From: JBIOJM01 sp044450785
GTDB taxonomy: Bacteria; Planctomycetota; Planctomycetia; Isosphaerales; Isosphaeraceae
Assembly (NCBI GenBank): GCA_044450785.1
Contig: JBIOJM010000015.1
Coordinates: 1-62,081 of the forward strand
DNA length: 62,081 bases
Direction of reading: 5' to 3'
Shown: piece by piece, positions 1 to 8,409 of the stretch
How positions within the stretch are numbered: position 1 is the stretch's first letter
Layout: each line of letters begins with the position of its first letter
The notes under the pieces: model-generated
The model's input: the letters and a program-made list of their open reading frames with translations, nothing else
Told to the model about the DNA's origin: nothing
Databases searched by the model: none
Made by a program: the position numbers and the translations under genes

Positions 1-2
1 CT

Positions 3-623
3 TCCCATGCCCAGCCGCGACGGCTCGATCGACCTGCTCACGTGGAGGCGTTCCACCAGGACTATCCGCGGATCCTGGGCGGCCTGCTCGACGCCGTCGC
101 CGGCGGCTTGCGCGAGCTGCCGTCGGTCCGGCTGACGGAATTGCCCCGCATGGCCGACTTCGCCAAGTTCGCCGAGGCGGTCGGCCGAAAGCTCGGGTAG
201 CCGGCCGAAACCGCCCTCTCAGACTACAACGACAATCGCCGCGAGGCGACCATGACCCTGCTCGAAGACTCGCCCGTCGCGGCCGTCCTGCTCGACCTCG
301 GCCCCGACTACCTGAACGATTGGTCCGGAACCGCATCCGAGCTGCTCTACGAGCTCACCGCGCTCGCGGGTAAGTACGCTGACTCGCCCCGCTGGCCCAA
401 ATCGTCCCAGTGGCTCACCATCGACCTGCGCCGCATCACTCCTCAACTCGGCATACATGGCATATTCGTCCATTTCAAGCGGAGCACGCACCGTCGCGTC
501 CTGTCAATTACACGAGATCGCAAAGCCGCCGAAAAAAATGGCGACATGCCCGAACTGATCGCAGACGAGCAGATGGGTCTTGAGCCGGATAACCCCGAAA
601 AATGGCACTATCCGCAGGTCTGA
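3..623 (+). pseudogene. C-terminal part of a phage/plasmid primase-helicase-like protein, interrupted by an in-frame TAG
   Basis: The reading frame is open from the window edge and shows the family signature 'DYPRILGGLLDAVAGG' then 'LPRMADFAKFAE', typical of the ATP-binding/primase-type proteins of planctomycete and proteobacterial prophages and plasmids. A TAG at 198-200 stops it, but the same frame continues without shift into 'DNRREATMTLLEDSPVA', a 'WSGTASELL' segment and 'WPKSSQWLTIDLRR', which is the normal C-terminal winged-helix-like end of the same family. The stop falls where relatives have a tryptophan (LGWPAG-like context), so a single TGG to TAG change explains it. The ATG at 252 would only produce a C-terminal fragment. 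The family assignment is from memory of the motif. Whether the stop is real or an assembly error cannot be told here. Confidence 0.6.
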
Positions 624-940
624 GGCCAACCGGATGACGCCATGACGCCATTTTCGGCCCCTAACGCGTGTGTGTGCGGTCTTCGCCCTCGCCGGGACAT
701 TAACGACTGCGTGAACTGACCACGCTCCACGCTCCACGCGCCACGCACTCATTACCAGCGTTCTGGGGGAGCTCGCGGATGCAAGTCAGTCGCTCAAACG
801 GGTACGAGGCCACTGGTCAATCAGAGTACGTAGCCCAGACCAAGAACCGATCGCATCGCAATGTCGCCGGTCCGCGGCTTGGGCTCCGCCCTCCTTGGTT
901 TCACCCGATCCGGCCGACTGGTGGGGCCGGCCACAGCGGC
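624..940. other. Intergenic stretch without a supported gene
   Basis: Between the primase-like fragment and a decayed cytochrome I see no reading frame with protein-like composition. The small ORFs on both strands are shadows with Arg/Pro/Gly-rich translations. The only structure is a short tandem heptamer array at 721-748, listed separately. Confidence 0.5.
721..748. repeat. Heptamer tandem array (CACGCTC type)
   Basis: Four consecutive 7-mers: CACGCTC, CACGCTC, CACGCGC, CACGCAC. It is one of several 7-bp-period arrays in this window, each at the end of or between genes. Confidence 0.6.
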
Positions 941-1229
941 TCACGGCACTCCTTGACTTTGAAGGTAGCGGAACAGGTCGCGGATCTGGGGCTCGGTCAG
1001 CTTCTCCCGCAGACCCTCGGGCATGAGCGCGACCTCCGACGGCTTGACGGCCTCTCGTCTCACCCTCGTTCAATAGCCTGTGGCAGACGGCACAGTTCTC
1101 CTCGAAGATGGGCTTGCCGCGGGCGGCGCTGCCCTTGTCGCCCTCGGGAAGCAGGCCGCGGATCTCGGCGATCCGCTGCTTCTTCTGCGGCGAGCCGGCC
1201 CTGGGCACTTTACCCCAGAGGGCCTCGAG
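941..1229 (-). pseudogene. Remnant of a PVC-type heme-binding (cytochrome c) C-terminal domain, internally deleted
   Basis: Reading the minus strand directly after the stop of the neighbouring membrane-protein gene gives 'LEALWGKVPRAGSPQKKQR', 'LLPEGDKGSAARGKPIF' and the heme motif 'CAVCH', as in the C-terminal cytochrome domain of planctomycete membrane-bound dehydrogenase-like proteins. After 'CHRLLNEGE' the frame jumps to 'VKPSEVALMPEGLREKL' and 'IRDLFRYLQSQGVP' followed by TGA at 943-941, which is the normal end of that domain. About 60-90 residues that usually separate these parts are missing and the two pieces are in different frames. There is no N-terminal part. I read it as a decayed gene tail, not a functional cytochrome. 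Confidence 0.55.
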
Positions 1230-1925
1230 TCAGATCTCGGCCAAGGGTTCGGCGGGTTTATGCCGGACGTCGAGCGGGCCCGAAGGGAAAAACTCGTGGT
1301 AGAGGATGGCGATCGACAGGGCGTAGAGCGGGCCCGTGAAGAACACCCCGACGCAGCAGAGCAGAATGCCCGATGACGCCACGAGGATCAGGAAGAAGTG
1401 GAAGACCGTGGCGGTCATCCATTGCGCTTTGAGGGCTTCCCAGCTCTGAATCAAGGACCCGGTGGCGGGCAGCCGGCCTTCGACGACGAGTGGGATCGCC
1501 AGCATGAACAGGCCGAATACGATGAAGCCCGGGATCACGCAGAGCAAAGTCGCCAGCGCCGAGGCTGCACCCAGGAGAAGAGCCGCCAGGAGCAGGTCGA
1601 ACCAGCAGTCGGTGACGCTGAACAAGTCCTCGATCCGAGGAGCACGGCCGCGAACCTGGTTGGACGCCATACGGATCATTCCGCCCACGAAGAAGCCGCT
1701 GACCACCGTGGAGACGATGAAGTGGAGGGCTCCCCTGCCCGGGAGGAACAACCGGAATCCGCCCGGCCCAGGTCCTGGTCCCTCATGCAGCCAGGCTGCC
1801 AGTACGCCGTTGATGAGGGAGTAGCAGGTCATCACGATCAGCATCGCCAGCGACCAGACGACCCAGTGCCGCTTGTAGAGCTGCCACGCTTCGCCGATCA
1901 CGCCGAATCGTACCAACGGCCACAT
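1230..1925 (-). CDS. Multi-pass membrane protein of unknown function
   Basis: A 231-residue hydrophobic protein with about five to six predicted membrane segments (near residues 22-44, 66-86, 108-125, 126-146, 170-190 and 190-210 from the chosen Met). It begins with an amphipathic stretch 'GEAWQLYKRHW' and has a central conserved-looking loop 'NQVRGRAPRIEDLFS'. This layout is common in uncharacterised planctomycete integral membrane proteins resembling the DUF975/YciC-like families. The name is inference only. The ATG at 1925 (MWPLVRFGV) is preferred because the upstream extension to 1988 is low-hydrophobicity and Gly/Pro-rich; an ATG at 1943 is also possible. Its stop is immediately followed by the decayed cytochrome fragment in the same frame. 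Confidence 0.6.
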   Translation of the reverse strand: MWPLVRFGVIGEAWQLYKRHWVVWSLAMLIVMTCYSLINGVLAAWLHEGPGPGPGGFRLFLPGRGALHFIVSTVVSGFFVGGMIRMASNQVRGRAPRIEDLFSVTDCWFDLLLAALLLGAASALATLLCVIPGFIVFGLFMLAIPLVVEGRLPATGSLIQSWEALKAQWMTATVFHFFLILVASSGILLCCVGVFFTGPLYALSIAILYHEFFPSGPLDVRHKPAEPLAEI

Positions 1926-2091
1926 GATGTGCCCACCGCCCATGGACAACCACCCGCAGGGAGGCGCCTGTCCACGATGGACAGACACCGACCATCAACT
2001 CCCGCGGGCTCGCAAGGGTTCCGCCAACTAATTCGCGATGCCGGGAGGATTATTGACGAGCGCCGCCCCGATTCGAACGGCGAAAGGCCGC

Positions 2092-4092
2092 TCACCTGGC
2101 GGGTTTCGCCTGATCCTTCGTCGACGCTGCCGGCGGCGACTGGCTCTGCTTGGGCTCGACGACCTTGTAGTCCTTGTCGACCTCGAGGTTCTTGAGCGTG
2201 CTGACCGCGCCCGACGGCCAGCGGATCACGACCTGCTCGACTCGCGCGACCGGCCCGATCCCGACCAGGACCCGCGGATCGTTGGTCGCCTGCATGCTAT
2301 ACCCCCCCTTGCGCTGGCGGAAGATGGTCCGGGGGCCGGCAACCACCTCGAGCTTGGTGCCGATGGCATCCCGGTTGCTCCGCGTCCCCTCCAGGATGAA
2401 CCGGATCCAGTGATTGTTCGACTTGGTATCGTTGCGGAGGAGGGCGGGAGCGCCGTCCTTGTGGTTGACGACGATATCGATGTCGCCGTCGTTGTCGATG
2501 TCGCCGAAGGCCGCGCCCCGGCCGACGTGCTTGGTGTCGAAGTAAGGGCCGACATCCCTGGTCGAGAGGCGGAAGCGCTTGCCTGCCATGTTGCGGAACA
2601 GGAGGGGGATCTCCTCGTAGTCGACGGGCTGGCCGAGCTGGCGGCGGTTGTTGTCGACGTGGCCGTTGACGAAGAAACAGTCCGGCCAGCCGTCATTGTC
2701 GAAATCCGAGAGCGAGCAGCCCCACTTGACCCAGGGCATCGAGTCCGACGCCAGGCCGAAAAAGGCGGTGTTGTCGTAGAACACGCCCTTTCCGTAGTTC
2801 TTGTAGAGGGTGCTGTACTCGTTCGAGAAATTGGTGACGAACAGCTCGGGGAGCCCATCGCCGTCGACGTCCTCGGCATCGACACCCATGCCCGATTGGG
2901 CCATGCCGTTGATGTTGTAGGCGGCGCCCGAGATCTCGGAGACGTCGTCGAAAGTTCCATCGCCGCGGTTCAAGAACAGGAAGTTCGGGTTCATGTCGTT
3001 GGCGACGAAAATGTCGATCAACCCGTCGTCATTGACGTCGGCCGTGACGACGCCGAAGCCGTGCCCATCACTGCGGGGCTCGGGCCGGCGCACCTTCTTC
3101 TTGGTCTTGCCGGCCGGGTCTTCGATCTCCTGCTCGGTGGTGATCACCCGATCGTAGACATTCGTGAACGTGCGGTTGCCGTTGTTGTGGTAGAACAGAT
3201 GCTTGACGGTCTTGATCGTGCGAGGCGACGAGTAGAGCCACACCTTCTTCTCGACGTCGCCGACCCGGTGATGATCCTCGGGAAAAATCCAGCGGCCGTA
3301 GTTGGTCACGTAAATGTCCAGATATCCGTCATTGTCGTAATCGAGCATGGCGCCGCTGGAGGACCAGTTGGGGGCGTCGATCCCGGCCTGCTTGCTGATG
3401 TCGGTGAAGGTGCCGTTGCCGTTGTTGAGATACAGGACGTTCGAGCCATAATTGCACAGGAACACGTCGACATCGCCGTCGTTGTCGATGTCGCCGGCGA
3501 TGATGCCGTGGCAGAACCCGCGATAGCCGAGCCCGGATCGGTCGGTGACGTCACGGAAATGGTTGCCCCCCAGATTCTTGTAGAGCCGGTTTGGCCCCTT
3601 GATGGCGGTTCCCAGGGGGAGGAGCGTGCAAGTGGCGAAATAGATGTCGAGCAAGCCGTCGTTGTCATAGTCGAATAAAGCCACGCCCGAGCCGTTGGCC
3701 GTGGGGAAATGCTTCTCCACGGTCATGCCGGAGAAATGCACGAAGTCGATGCCCGCCTCCTTGGCGATCTCGGCGAAGCGGAACGGGCTGGACTCGGTCT
3801 GCTTGGTCAGGACGACCGTGGCGGGGATGACCTGGAGTCGATCGCCCTTGATCGACGAGACCATCTTCGATTGATCCCCTTGCTTCGATGCCGGAGATCC
3901 GCCGGCGGACTGGCTTCCATCCCCCGACGGGGCCAAGGTGCCGCCGACGGTACCGGCGGGCGCGTTCACTCCGCCAGTCGTCGTGGGTGGAGAGCACCCC
4001 GAGAACATCAGGACCGTTCCCAGGACGACCAGGACAGACGGGAAACGGATCGACGGCGACGGACGACGACGCCCCGGCCGGCTTGGACACAT
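2092..4092 (-). CDS. CRTAC1-type lipoprotein with FG-GAP/VCBS repeats and C-terminal ASPIC/UnbV domain
   Basis: A 666-residue exported protein. Residues 17-33 form a signal sequence ending in a lipobox-like 'LMFSGC' (Cys33), so it is probably a lipoprotein. The middle carries seven Ca-binding-loop repeats of the form DxDxDG (for example 'DYDNDGLLDIYFA', 'DIDNDGDVDVFLC', 'DFDNDGWPDCFFV'), the FG-GAP/VCBS beta-propeller signature. The last ~90 residues ('IGTKLEVVAG', 'QRKGGYSMQATNDPRVLVGI', 'VVIRWPSGAV') match the ASPIC/UnbV domain. These proteins are extracellular or outer-membrane and abundant in planctomycetes; their substrates are generally unknown. It stands alone on the minus strand. A 546-residue plus-strand ORF over the same DNA is a shadow. 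Confidence 0.9.
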   Translation of the reverse strand: MCPSRPGRRRPSPSIRFPSVLVVLGTVLMFSGCSPPTTTGGVNAPAGTVGGTLAPSGDGSQSAGGSPASKQGDQSKMVSSIKGDRLQVIPATVVLTKQTESSPFRFAEIAKEAGIDFVHFSGMTVEKHFPTANGSGVALFDYDNDGLLDIYFATCTLLPLGTAIKGPNRLYKNLGGNHFRDVTDRSGLGYRGFCHGIIAGDIDNDGDVDVFLCNYGSNVLYLNNGNGTFTDISKQAGIDAPNWSSSGAMLDYDNDGYLDIYVTNYGRWIFPEDHHRVGDVEKKVWLYSSPRTIKTVKHLFYHNNGNRTFTNVYDRVITTEQEIEDPAGKTKKKVRRPEPRSDGHGFGVVTADVNDDGLIDIFVANDMNPNFLFLNRGDGTFDDVSEISGAAYNINGMAQSGMGVDAEDVDGDGLPELFVTNFSNEYSTLYKNYGKGVFYDNTAFFGLASDSMPWVKWGCSLSDFDNDGWPDCFFVNGHVDNNRRQLGQPVDYEEIPLLFRNMAGKRFRLSTRDVGPYFDTKHVGRGAAFGDIDNDGDIDIVVNHKDGAPALLRNDTKSNNHWIRFILEGTRSNRDAIGTKLEVVAGPRTIFRQRKGGYSMQATNDPRVLVGIGPVARVEQVVIRWPSGAVSTLKNLEVDKDYKVVEPKQSQSPPAASTKDQAKPAR

Positions 4093-4383
4093 AGGGGGTT
4101 TCTCCTGGATTTGGCGACACCCGGTTATGATTCGCGGATCAATTTTCTCGGCCCCTTACATCTTGTACTCTCGGCACCGATCGCGCATACCCTATTCTCA
4201 TCCCATCGCCCCAAATCGCCGCGAGCCGGCGGGCACATCCAGCCCCGGCCAGGGGCGATTCAGGGTAGATGGGGCAAAATGCCCGAATTCACTGGGTGCT
4301 TGGTCATCTGAGACCGTCGTTCAGACGATTCAACAAGGAACTACGCTTGAAGATCGAGCGACAGCCAAAAGACGGAGATGACG

Positions 4384-6579
4384 ATGCGACGAATGGTGAT
4401 GCTAACGGTCGCGACGCTTGGTGTGGGGATGGAGCTGGCAAACGCGGTTTCGGCGGCCGCCCCCGCGACACCGAGCTATCAGGGTGTGGAGCGGAGGATT
4501 CAGGAGATTCGCCAGTCCTGGTCGAGCGCGGGTGCGCAACCGCAGCCCAATCGGCCGGGGTGGGACGCGTTTTTCGACTCCGTGCTTTCTGACTTGCGGT
4601 CCTATGCCAAGGCGGAAAGCGAGACGGAGCGGCTCGAGTCGCTAGACCACCTCTACCAGCTTTCGAGCGCACTTGGCAACGTGGCCTGGCAGCCGGCAGC
4701 GAGCGTCCGAGATGAAATCAGGCAGTGGCTGCGACCCCGCGTTCGCCTGGCATGGGCAAGGCGCCGGCTGAGCGACACGGTTCAAGCACTGCCGGCCACA
4801 AGCGACCGTCAGGTCCAGGCCAACCGGGCACGGTGGGTGGACTTCGTGCAGGACGATCTGGGCGCCGCGCTGCGCGCATACGACGGGGCGGCCACGGTCG
4901 TGGAGCGCCAGGCCTCTCTGGCCCGCATTCATGAGTCGCTCTCCTTGCTCGCGGAACGAAACAAGACGCGCCCGTGGTGGCCGTCCTCGGAGCTGGAGAC
5001 CGCGGTCAGCGACCTCTTCAACCGACCCAACCTCGACATCTCGGCCGATGTGAACACGGTCGAGCCGCTATTCAACGCCAACCTCGTCGAGACGGGACCG
5101 GTCCTGCGCAAGGGATACCTTTCCCAGGTCACCGCCGGGCCCAAGACGGGTTTCGGGCTGCTGCCGAGCAACGACGGCATCGCGTTCTATAACAGTCAGC
5201 TCTATACCAGCGTGACGCCGATCTGGGACTTTCAAAACCAGGTCGCCTCGAACCCGCAAGGGCAACGGGCGATCAAGCTCTACCAGTTCAACGCAACCAC
5301 GTACGACTGGTCCGAGTTGACGATCACAACCGTTCTGAAGAGCACGGGTCTCGAGATCTCTCCGTCATACCGTCATGCGATCGACGCGGCGATCTCGTCG
5401 GCGCCGACCCCGGGCGGTGGGCTGGGTCGCGCGATCGCGGCCTTGATCGGGATGAACCAGCAGAGGATCAACGCCAAGGTCTACGAGGGGTCGATCGGCG
5501 AGTTCCGCCAGCGTATTCCGGTGGAGGCCCAGGAGGAGGGCGCGGAGCGGATCGCGGCCGAGACCGTGAAGCGCAATGCCGATCTTCGCGTGCTGGGTCT
5601 GGTGGGCGACGGCGTGCTGGCGATCCGGGATTTGGCAATCACGCAGCTCTCGATGCGCTCACAGCCCGCGGGCGTCGCGGTGGGAGGCGTCTTGCAGTGG
5701 CGTAACGCCCCGGGTCAAGCCGGCGCGGATGCTCCCCTGCCCCAAAAGCTGGCGACGATCGAACCCGGAATCACGGCCGGCGTCCATCTCGGCTCGCTGC
5801 TCTCCAGCCTGGCGGCGGGCGGCTATCGGCGCGATGAAGTCCAGTCCGTCCAGAACCTGATGATCGTAATCCGGGAGGTGCCGCCCGGCACTCCGCCGCG
5901 CGACGCGGTCAAGCTCACCAAGAACGTCGACTTCGCGACCTTTGCCAAGGCGGTGGAGGCCGCTCGCAAGCCGAAGCCGGGCAGCCCCAAGGAGACGGTC
6001 CTGCGGATCACGCGTCCGCGGCAAGTGCCCGAATTCAGCGCCGACGCCCGCGGGTACCTGGTCGCCATGATCCACAACCTGCAGCTCGAGGTCCCCGCGC
6101 CGGAGCAGGAAGCCAGGGGCGGCCTGGTGGGCTCGGCCGCCAAGATCTACCGGATCAAGGTGCCGCTGGCCGAATTCGCCCTCTCGTACAAGGTCGACTC
6201 ACCGACACCCGACGCATTGAAGCTCCACGCCAAGGTCGAGGACTTCAACCCGGGCCCGAATGTGGAGGTGCTGGCGATCACCGACGACGAGACCAAGGGG
6301 GTCTCCCTCTCCCGCTTCTCGGCAGGGATCGTGATCGCCGCCATGGGCGGCAAGATCCGGAGCCAGCCGATCGACGTCGCCCTCGACCAGATCGAGCTGC
6401 CGGGCTTCTCGATCCGCTCGATCTCTCCGCTCGACCCCAGCGGCTGGCTCCGCGTGGGTCTCGTCCGGAACGCCAATAGCCCCCTGCCGGTGGTCAGCAG
6501 CCAGCCGGCAGCCGGCGCTCACGCGGCGGCGATCCCCGAATCCGCGGTGATCACGCCGGAAGCCGTCGGGCGGCGTTGA
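4384..6579 (+). CDS. Secreted protein of unknown function (731 aa)
   Basis: I do not recognise a named family. The N-terminus 'MRRMVMLTVATLGVGMELA' followed by 'NAVSAAAPA' looks like a signal peptide. The mature part starts with a helical, Arg/Gln/Trp-rich region (about residues 30-210) and continues with a mixed alpha/beta region without Cys clusters, CxxCH motifs or obvious catalytic motifs. Of two in-frame ATGs, 4378 and 4384, the second is preferred because GGAG at 4374-4377 is only 0 nt from the first but 6 nt from the second. It is flanked by a minus-strand lipoprotein gene and a minus-strand secreted-protein gene, so it appears monocistronic. Composition matches the neighbours. The protein type resembles lineage-specific planctomycete exported proteins. 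Confidence 0.8.
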   Translation: MRRMVMLTVATLGVGMELANAVSAAAPATPSYQGVERRIQEIRQSWSSAGAQPQPNRPGWDAFFDSVLSDLRSYAKAESETERLESLDHLYQLSSALGNVAWQPAASVRDEIRQWLRPRVRLAWARRRLSDTVQALPATSDRQVQANRARWVDFVQDDLGAALRAYDGAATVVERQASLARIHESLSLLAERNKTRPWWPSSELETAVSDLFNRPNLDISADVNTVEPLFNANLVETGPVLRKGYLSQVTAGPKTGFGLLPSNDGIAFYNSQLYTSVTPIWDFQNQVASNPQGQRAIKLYQFNATTYDWSELTITTVLKSTGLEISPSYRHAIDAAISSAPTPGGGLGRAIAALIGMNQQRINAKVYEGSIGEFRQRIPVEAQEEGAERIAAETVKRNADLRVLGLVGDGVLAIRDLAITQLSMRSQPAGVAVGGVLQWRNAPGQAGADAPLPQKLATIEPGITAGVHLGSLLSSLAAGGYRRDEVQSVQNLMIVIREVPPGTPPRDAVKLTKNVDFATFAKAVEAARKPKPGSPKETVLRITRPRQVPEFSADARGYLVAMIHNLQLEVPAPEQEARGGLVGSAAKIYRIKVPLAEFALSYKVDSPTPDALKLHAKVEDFNPGPNVEVLAITDDETKGVSLSRFSAGIVIAAMGGKIRSQPIDVALDQIELPGFSIRSISPLDPSGWLRVGLVRNANSPLPVVSSQPAAGAHAAAIPESAVITPEAVGRR

Positions 6580-6658
6580 GCTTGGTTGGGCGATCGGCGC
6601 GGGGTGTGACCGATGACTGACGTTCCCGTGAGCGTGACAGTTGGTCTTGTATCCCACG

Positions 6659-7828
6659 TTACGGATTGCGTTCCACCACCTCGAACGCCGAACCCTTGAT
6701 CTTGCTGAACTCTTCGTGCAGCAATGGGATGCGCGAATCGGGCGCGACCGAGATGGTCCAATCGAGGCCGTTGTCCGCGACGAACATGCCGTACTTCTTC
6801 AGGCCCTTCAGGATCGCCCGCGCCTCCGGCGAGAAGCCGCTCAAGTCGAAATTCTTCTTCAGCCGGAGGCGCTCGCCCATGCGCGGCAGGTTTAGGTCGG
6901 TGTCCTTGCTGGCGTAATGCGTCGCCGGGTAGACGTAGGACCGGCGCGTCTTCCCCACCCCGACGCGCATGGCATGCTCGACCATGCCGCGCTTGATCTC
7001 ATCGTAGCGCACCGTCGCGGGGAAGATCGGCAGGCCGGCGGCGTCGGCCGAGGTCCACCCGTCCGGCCGCGGCTTGTTCGACTTCATGTCGAAGATCGCC
7101 GCACCCGACGCGATCCACCCCTTGTCGGTCTTGCGCATCTGGTAGAACTCGTACAGCATCCCCTTGGTCGGATCGACGACCAGGGCGTGCCGGTCGATGT
7201 CCCCCTCATCCTTGCGCTGCACTTCGTCCAGGGTCAGGCCCTTGTAATTGGCCGGGTAGCCTTCGATCGGCGTGTTGTCCGGCACCGGGTAGGGGCCCTT
7301 GTCCGACTCGGCGGACGCCGAGCCGAGCTTGACATCGATCTTCTTCTGGTCGGGCGGCACCAGGACGTAGCCCATGTCGGCGTTGTAGCGCAACTTCTTG
7401 CTCGCGCCGATCGACTCGATGATGTTCTTCGAGTTGGGATGCAACGGCCAGTCCTCGACGACCAGGTTCCACGGATTGTCGGGCGGGAACACTTCCAGGG
7501 CGGACACGATGGCGTCGGCCTCCGGCGTGTCGAACAGGATCGGCTTGTCGATCCTGGGCATCGCCGCGGCGCGGATGCGCTCCAGCCGGGCCGGTTCGCC
7601 GTGGACCTGCGCCGGCGCCACGGTGCCTTCCAGCACCATGTCGCCGAAGTACACCGTCGGCCCCTTGCCCTCGGCGTCGGCGAAGTACCACGTGCGGATG
7701 TCGGTGAAGGTCTGCATCTTGCTGACGTTGAGCAGGTAGGCCTTTGACGCCGGCGCCTGGCCCGGCGCGAGTGCGGAAAGCAACACCGCCGCCAGGACCA
7801 CCATGAGGGGGATTGTCCGGTTTTTCAT
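6659..7828 (-). CDS. Conserved secreted protein of unknown function
   Basis: A 389-residue protein with an N-terminal signal peptide ('IPLMVVLAAVLLSALAPGQA'). The mature region carries segments I know from a widespread uncharacterised secreted family of bacteria: 'FPPDNPWN', 'HPNSKNIIESIG', 'KGPYPVPDNTPIEG', 'DRHALVVD', 'RPDGWTSADAAGLPI', 'YVYPATHYAS', 'LPRMGERLRLKKNFDLSGF' and 'LKKYGMFVADNG'. The function of the family is not established. The ATG at 7828 (MKNRTIP) is chosen over an upstream GTG at 7852 because it begins right at the signal peptide's basic region. It is convergent with the preceding gene at 4384-6579, with about 80 bp between the two stops. Confidence 0.8.
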   Translation of the reverse strand: MKNRTIPLMVVLAAVLLSALAPGQAPASKAYLLNVSKMQTFTDIRTWYFADAEGKGPTVYFGDMVLEGTVAPAQVHGEPARLERIRAAAMPRIDKPILFDTPEADAIVSALEVFPPDNPWNLVVEDWPLHPNSKNIIESIGASKKLRYNADMGYVLVPPDQKKIDVKLGSASAESDKGPYPVPDNTPIEGYPANYKGLTLDEVQRKDEGDIDRHALVVDPTKGMLYEFYQMRKTDKGWIASGAAIFDMKSNKPRPDGWTSADAAGLPIFPATVRYDEIKRGMVEHAMRVGVGKTRRSYVYPATHYASKDTDLNLPRMGERLRLKKNFDLSGFSPEARAILKGLKKYGMFVADNGLDWTISVAPDSRIPLLHEEFSKIKGSAFEVVERNP

Positions 7829-8409
7829 CGTGAAGCGTAGACTTCGAGCCACCCGCCGGTAAGATGAGGAATGAGTATACCGTAGCGATCATCGCACACG
7901 TCCGCAACGGGAGACTTGCCGCCATGGCCGGTTCGGATCCGCAACCGACGACTCTCAGGAGCGAGGAAGCAGCAATCCAGGATCGGAGAGCAATAATATC
8001 TACTATCTTAAGAATGACGTAGCCCTGCTCGTCCAGGACCCACAGTACAAGCACATTCCGTTCATGGACCGCAACCTCGATCGCTTGATCGAGTCCTTCT
8101 CCCCGCCACGCCCCAAGGAATGATGGGACGTCGCGCCTCCCCACTCGACGCCTCGACCACTCGAAAAGTCCGGTCGCCCTGAACGAAGCCGAAACGAGCG
8201 GGCCGGCCGATGAGATCGTCGGAACGCAGAACCTCGATCGGGATTCCCGGACAGGGGGAATCCAGGCGAGGAAGTGCCTGTCCCTTCAATTTGACCCCCC
8301 GAAATCCGTAGAATAGGATGTGGACTTTCCGCATCCTGAGTGTCGCGAGGTCCTCCGACTGATGATAGACGACTTGATCCTGGGCACCGGCGAGGTGTTG
8401 CGCTCACCC
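7829..8409. other. Intergenic region with a possible gene remnant
   Basis: No complete gene is supported. One plus-strand frame ending with TGA at 8121-8123 has protein-like content ('IYYLKNDVALLVQDPQY', 'HIPFMDRNLDRLIESF') for roughly 50-60 codons but no start codon with a ribosome site. It may be the 3' remnant of a gene or chance. The region also contains the two upstream in-frame start candidates (GTG 8320, ATG 8362) of the next gene. Confidence 0.3.

Noticed and set aside
2060..2090. GATTCGAAC motif suggesting a tRNA 3' end on either strand
   Set aside because: Stem pairing fails and no cloverleaf could be completed upstream.
2038..3678. 546-residue plus-strand ORF opposite the ASPIC/UnbV gene
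   Set aside because: Antisense shadow: Val/Asp/Ala-rich translation without domain motifs; the minus-strand gene has repeated Ca-binding loops and a C-terminal domain.
4378..4383. First ATG of the secreted protein gene
   Set aside because: GGAG is directly adjacent to it with no spacer; the ATG at 4384 has normal spacing.
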